6,415 nt of DNA, from NCBI GenBank assembly GCA_947628265.1, contig CANQZF010000104.1:1-6415 (forward strand). The letters run 5' to 3'. Below, one piece after another: positions 5,027 through 6,415 of the stretch (position 1 is the first letter of the stretch; every line of letters starts with the position of its first letter). The notes under the pieces were generated by a model. That model was not told where the DNA came from. It searched no databases and saw nothing but the letters and a program-made list of their open reading frames with translations. The translations under genes and the position numbers were made by a program. The stretch comes from an uncultured Oscillospiraceae bacterium (GTDB lineage: Bacteria > Bacillota > Clostridia > Oscillospirales > Oscillospiraceae).

Positions 5027-6415
5027 ATGAAATACGATTTTACGGCTATTGAGAAAAAATGGCAGGACGTCTGGGAGCGGGAAAAGCCCTTCCGGGCCCA
5101 GACGGGCTCCGATAAGCCCAAATTTTACGGGCTCATCGAGTTCCCGTACCCCTCCGCCGCAGGGCTCCATGTGGGGCACCCCAGGCCCTTCACCGCCATG
5201 GACGTGGTGACAAGGAAAAAGCGGATGGAGGGCTACAACGTCCTTTTCCCCATCGGCTTTGACGCCTTCGGCCTGCCCACGGAGAACTTCGCCATCAAGA
5301 ACCACGTCCACCCCGCCAAGGTCACCCACGACAACATCCAGAACTTCACCCGTCAGCTCAAAATGCTGGGCTTCGGCTTCGACTGGGACCGGGTGGTGGA
5401 CACCACAGACCCGGAGTACTATAAGTGGACCCAGTGGATCTTCCTCCAGCTCTATAAGCACGGCCTTGCCTACAAGGCCACGGTCCCCGTGAACTGGTGC
5501 ACCTCCTGCAAATGCGTGCTTGCCAACGAGGAGGTGGTGGAGGGCGTCTGCGAGCGGTGCGGCTCTCCCGTCATCCGCAAGGAGAAATCCCAGTGGATGC
5601 TGAAGATCACCGAGTACGCCCAGCGGCTCATCGACGATTTGGACGACATGGACTTCATCGAGCGGGTGAAGACCCAGCAGAAAAACTGGATCGGGCGCTC
5701 CACCGGCGCGGAGGTCACCTTCAAGGCCACCACGGGGGACGAGATCGTGGTGTTCACCACCCGGCCCGACACCCTCTTCGGGGCCACCTACATGGTGCTC
5801 TCCCCTGAGCACGCCCTGATCCGCAAGTGGGCCCCGCTCCTTCAAAACTTAGACGAGGTCACGGCCTATCAGCGTCTCGCGGCCTCCAAGTCCGACATGG
5901 AGCGCACGGAGCTCAACAAGGAAAAGACCGGCGTGAAGCTCGCGGGCGTGGCGGCCGTCAACCCCGTGAACGGACGGGAGATTCCCATTTTTATCTCCGA
6001 CTACGTCCTTGCCACCTACGGCACCGGCGCCATCATGGCCGTCCCGGCCCACGACGACAGGGACTGGGAGTTTGCCAAGAAGTTCGGCTGCGAGATCATC
6101 GAGGTGGTCTCCGGCGGGGAGGACGTACAAAAAGCCGCCTTCACCGCCAAGGACGAGACGGGAATTTTAGTCAATTCCGACTTTTTAAACGGCCTCACCG
6201 TCAAGGACGCCATCCCCGCCATGATAAAGTGGCTGGAGGAGAAGGGGATAGGCGCGGCCAAGGTCAACTTCAAGCTTCGGGACTGGGTCTTCTCCCGCCA
6301 GCGGTACTGGGGCGAGCCCATCCCCATGGTCTGGTGCGAAAAGTGCGGCTGGGTGCCGCTGCCGGAGTCCGAGCTGCCCCTGAAGCTCCCCGATGTGGAA
6401 AGCTACGAGCCCACC
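5027..6415 (+). CDS. leuS: Leucyl-tRNA synthetase, N-terminal part (3' end beyond window)
   Basis: The first 463 codons of a class Ia aminoacyl-tRNA synthetase that charges tRNA-Leu; full-length bacterial LeuRS is about 800-870 residues. The frame is open to the last base. Visible elements are the N-terminal YDFTAIEKKWQ, typical of LeuRS, the ATP-binding HIGH motif as HVGH (48-51), and GFDAFGLPTENFAI (77-90); many bacterial LeuRS have Trp where F78 stands. A zinc-binding insert has C158, C161, C175 and C178, with an extra C163. The CP1 editing domain carries the threonine-rich TTRPDT (244-249) and the GTGAIMAVPAHDDRDWEFA segment (332-350), in which D346 matches the editing aspartate. The return to the catalytic core is DWVFSRQRYWGEPIP (419-433), with a further C437-x-x-C440 pair. 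KMSKS and the anticodon-binding domain lie outside the window. Editing of mischarged tRNA should be intact. The start is supported by AAGGAG 8 nt upstream. Confidence 0.97.
   Translation, partial: MKYDFTAIEKKWQDVWEREKPFRAQTGSDKPKFYGLIEFPYPSAAGLHVGHPRPFTAMDVVTRKKRMEGYNVLFPIGFDAFGLPTENFAIKNHVHPAKVTHDNIQNFTRQLKMLGFGFDWDRVVDTTDPEYYKWTQWIFLQLYKHGLAYKATVPVNWCTSCKCVLANEEVVEGVCERCGSPVIRKEKSQWMLKITEYAQRLIDDLDDMDFIERVKTQQKNWIGRSTGAEVTFKATTGDEIVVFTTRPDTLFGATYMVLSPEHALIRKWAPLLQNLDEVTAYQRLAASKSDMERTELNKEKTGVKLAGVAAVNPVNGREIPIFISDYVLATYGTGAIMAVPAHDDRDWEFAKKFGCEIIEVVSGGEDVQKAAFTAKDETGILVNSDFLNGLTVKDAIPAMIKWLEEKGIGAAKVNFKLRDWVFSRQRYWGEPIPMVWCEKCGWVPLPESELPLKLPDVESYEPT

Noticed and set aside
4952..5845. 297-codon minus-strand reading frame opposite rsfS/leuS
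   Set aside because: It is a GC-rich shadow of the leuS frame, with low-complexity composition and no family resemblance.

Overview
The window is a compact, plus-strand-only stretch of bacterial chromosome that is almost entirely coding. It is GC-rich, with strong G/C preference at third codon positions and AGGAGG-type ribosome binding sites. The proteins resemble those of low-complexity Gram-positive Clostridia. The gene order rdgB – yhbY – nadD/yqeK – LCP gene(s) – rsfS – leuS, together with the base composition, fits a GC-rich gut-type clostridium of the Oscillospiraceae/Ruminococcaceae kind. That assignment is inference from protein style and gene order; no rRNA or other marker is present.

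Layout. Positions 1-363 hold the C-terminal part of an RdgB/HAM1 non-canonical purine NTP pyrophosphatase. It is followed closely by the small CRM-domain protein YhbY (369-671), then a single 386-residue protein that fuses NadD (nicotinate-mononucleotide adenylyltransferase) to the YqeK HD-domain Ap4A hydrolase (679-1839). Next come two tandem paralogous membrane-anchored LytR-CpsA-Psr (LCP) proteins (1849-3384 and 3432-4613). The first carries a C-terminal Pro/Asp/Glu/Thr tail containing nine 18-bp repeats; the second lacks this tail. The window closes with the ribosome silencing factor RsfS (4652-5014) and the N-terminal 463 codons of leucyl-tRNA synthetase LeuS (5027 to the edge).

Intergenic gaps run from 5 to 47 nt. 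I see no terminator, no convincing internal promoter and no leader RNA, so the whole block is probably co-transcribed. The genes share a growth and housekeeping theme: nucleotide-pool cleaning (RdgB), ribosome maturation and silencing (YhbY, RsfS), NAD synthesis and Ap4A turnover (NadD-YqeK), attachment of wall glycopolymers (LCP pair) and tRNA charging (LeuS).

Nothing here looks like an undescribed defence, mobile or secondary-metabolite system. The points worth a second look are the NadD-YqeK fusion, the tandem LCP duplication with an apparent footprint of its origin, the repeat tail found in only one LCP copy, and shared non-canonical residues in the LCP motifs.
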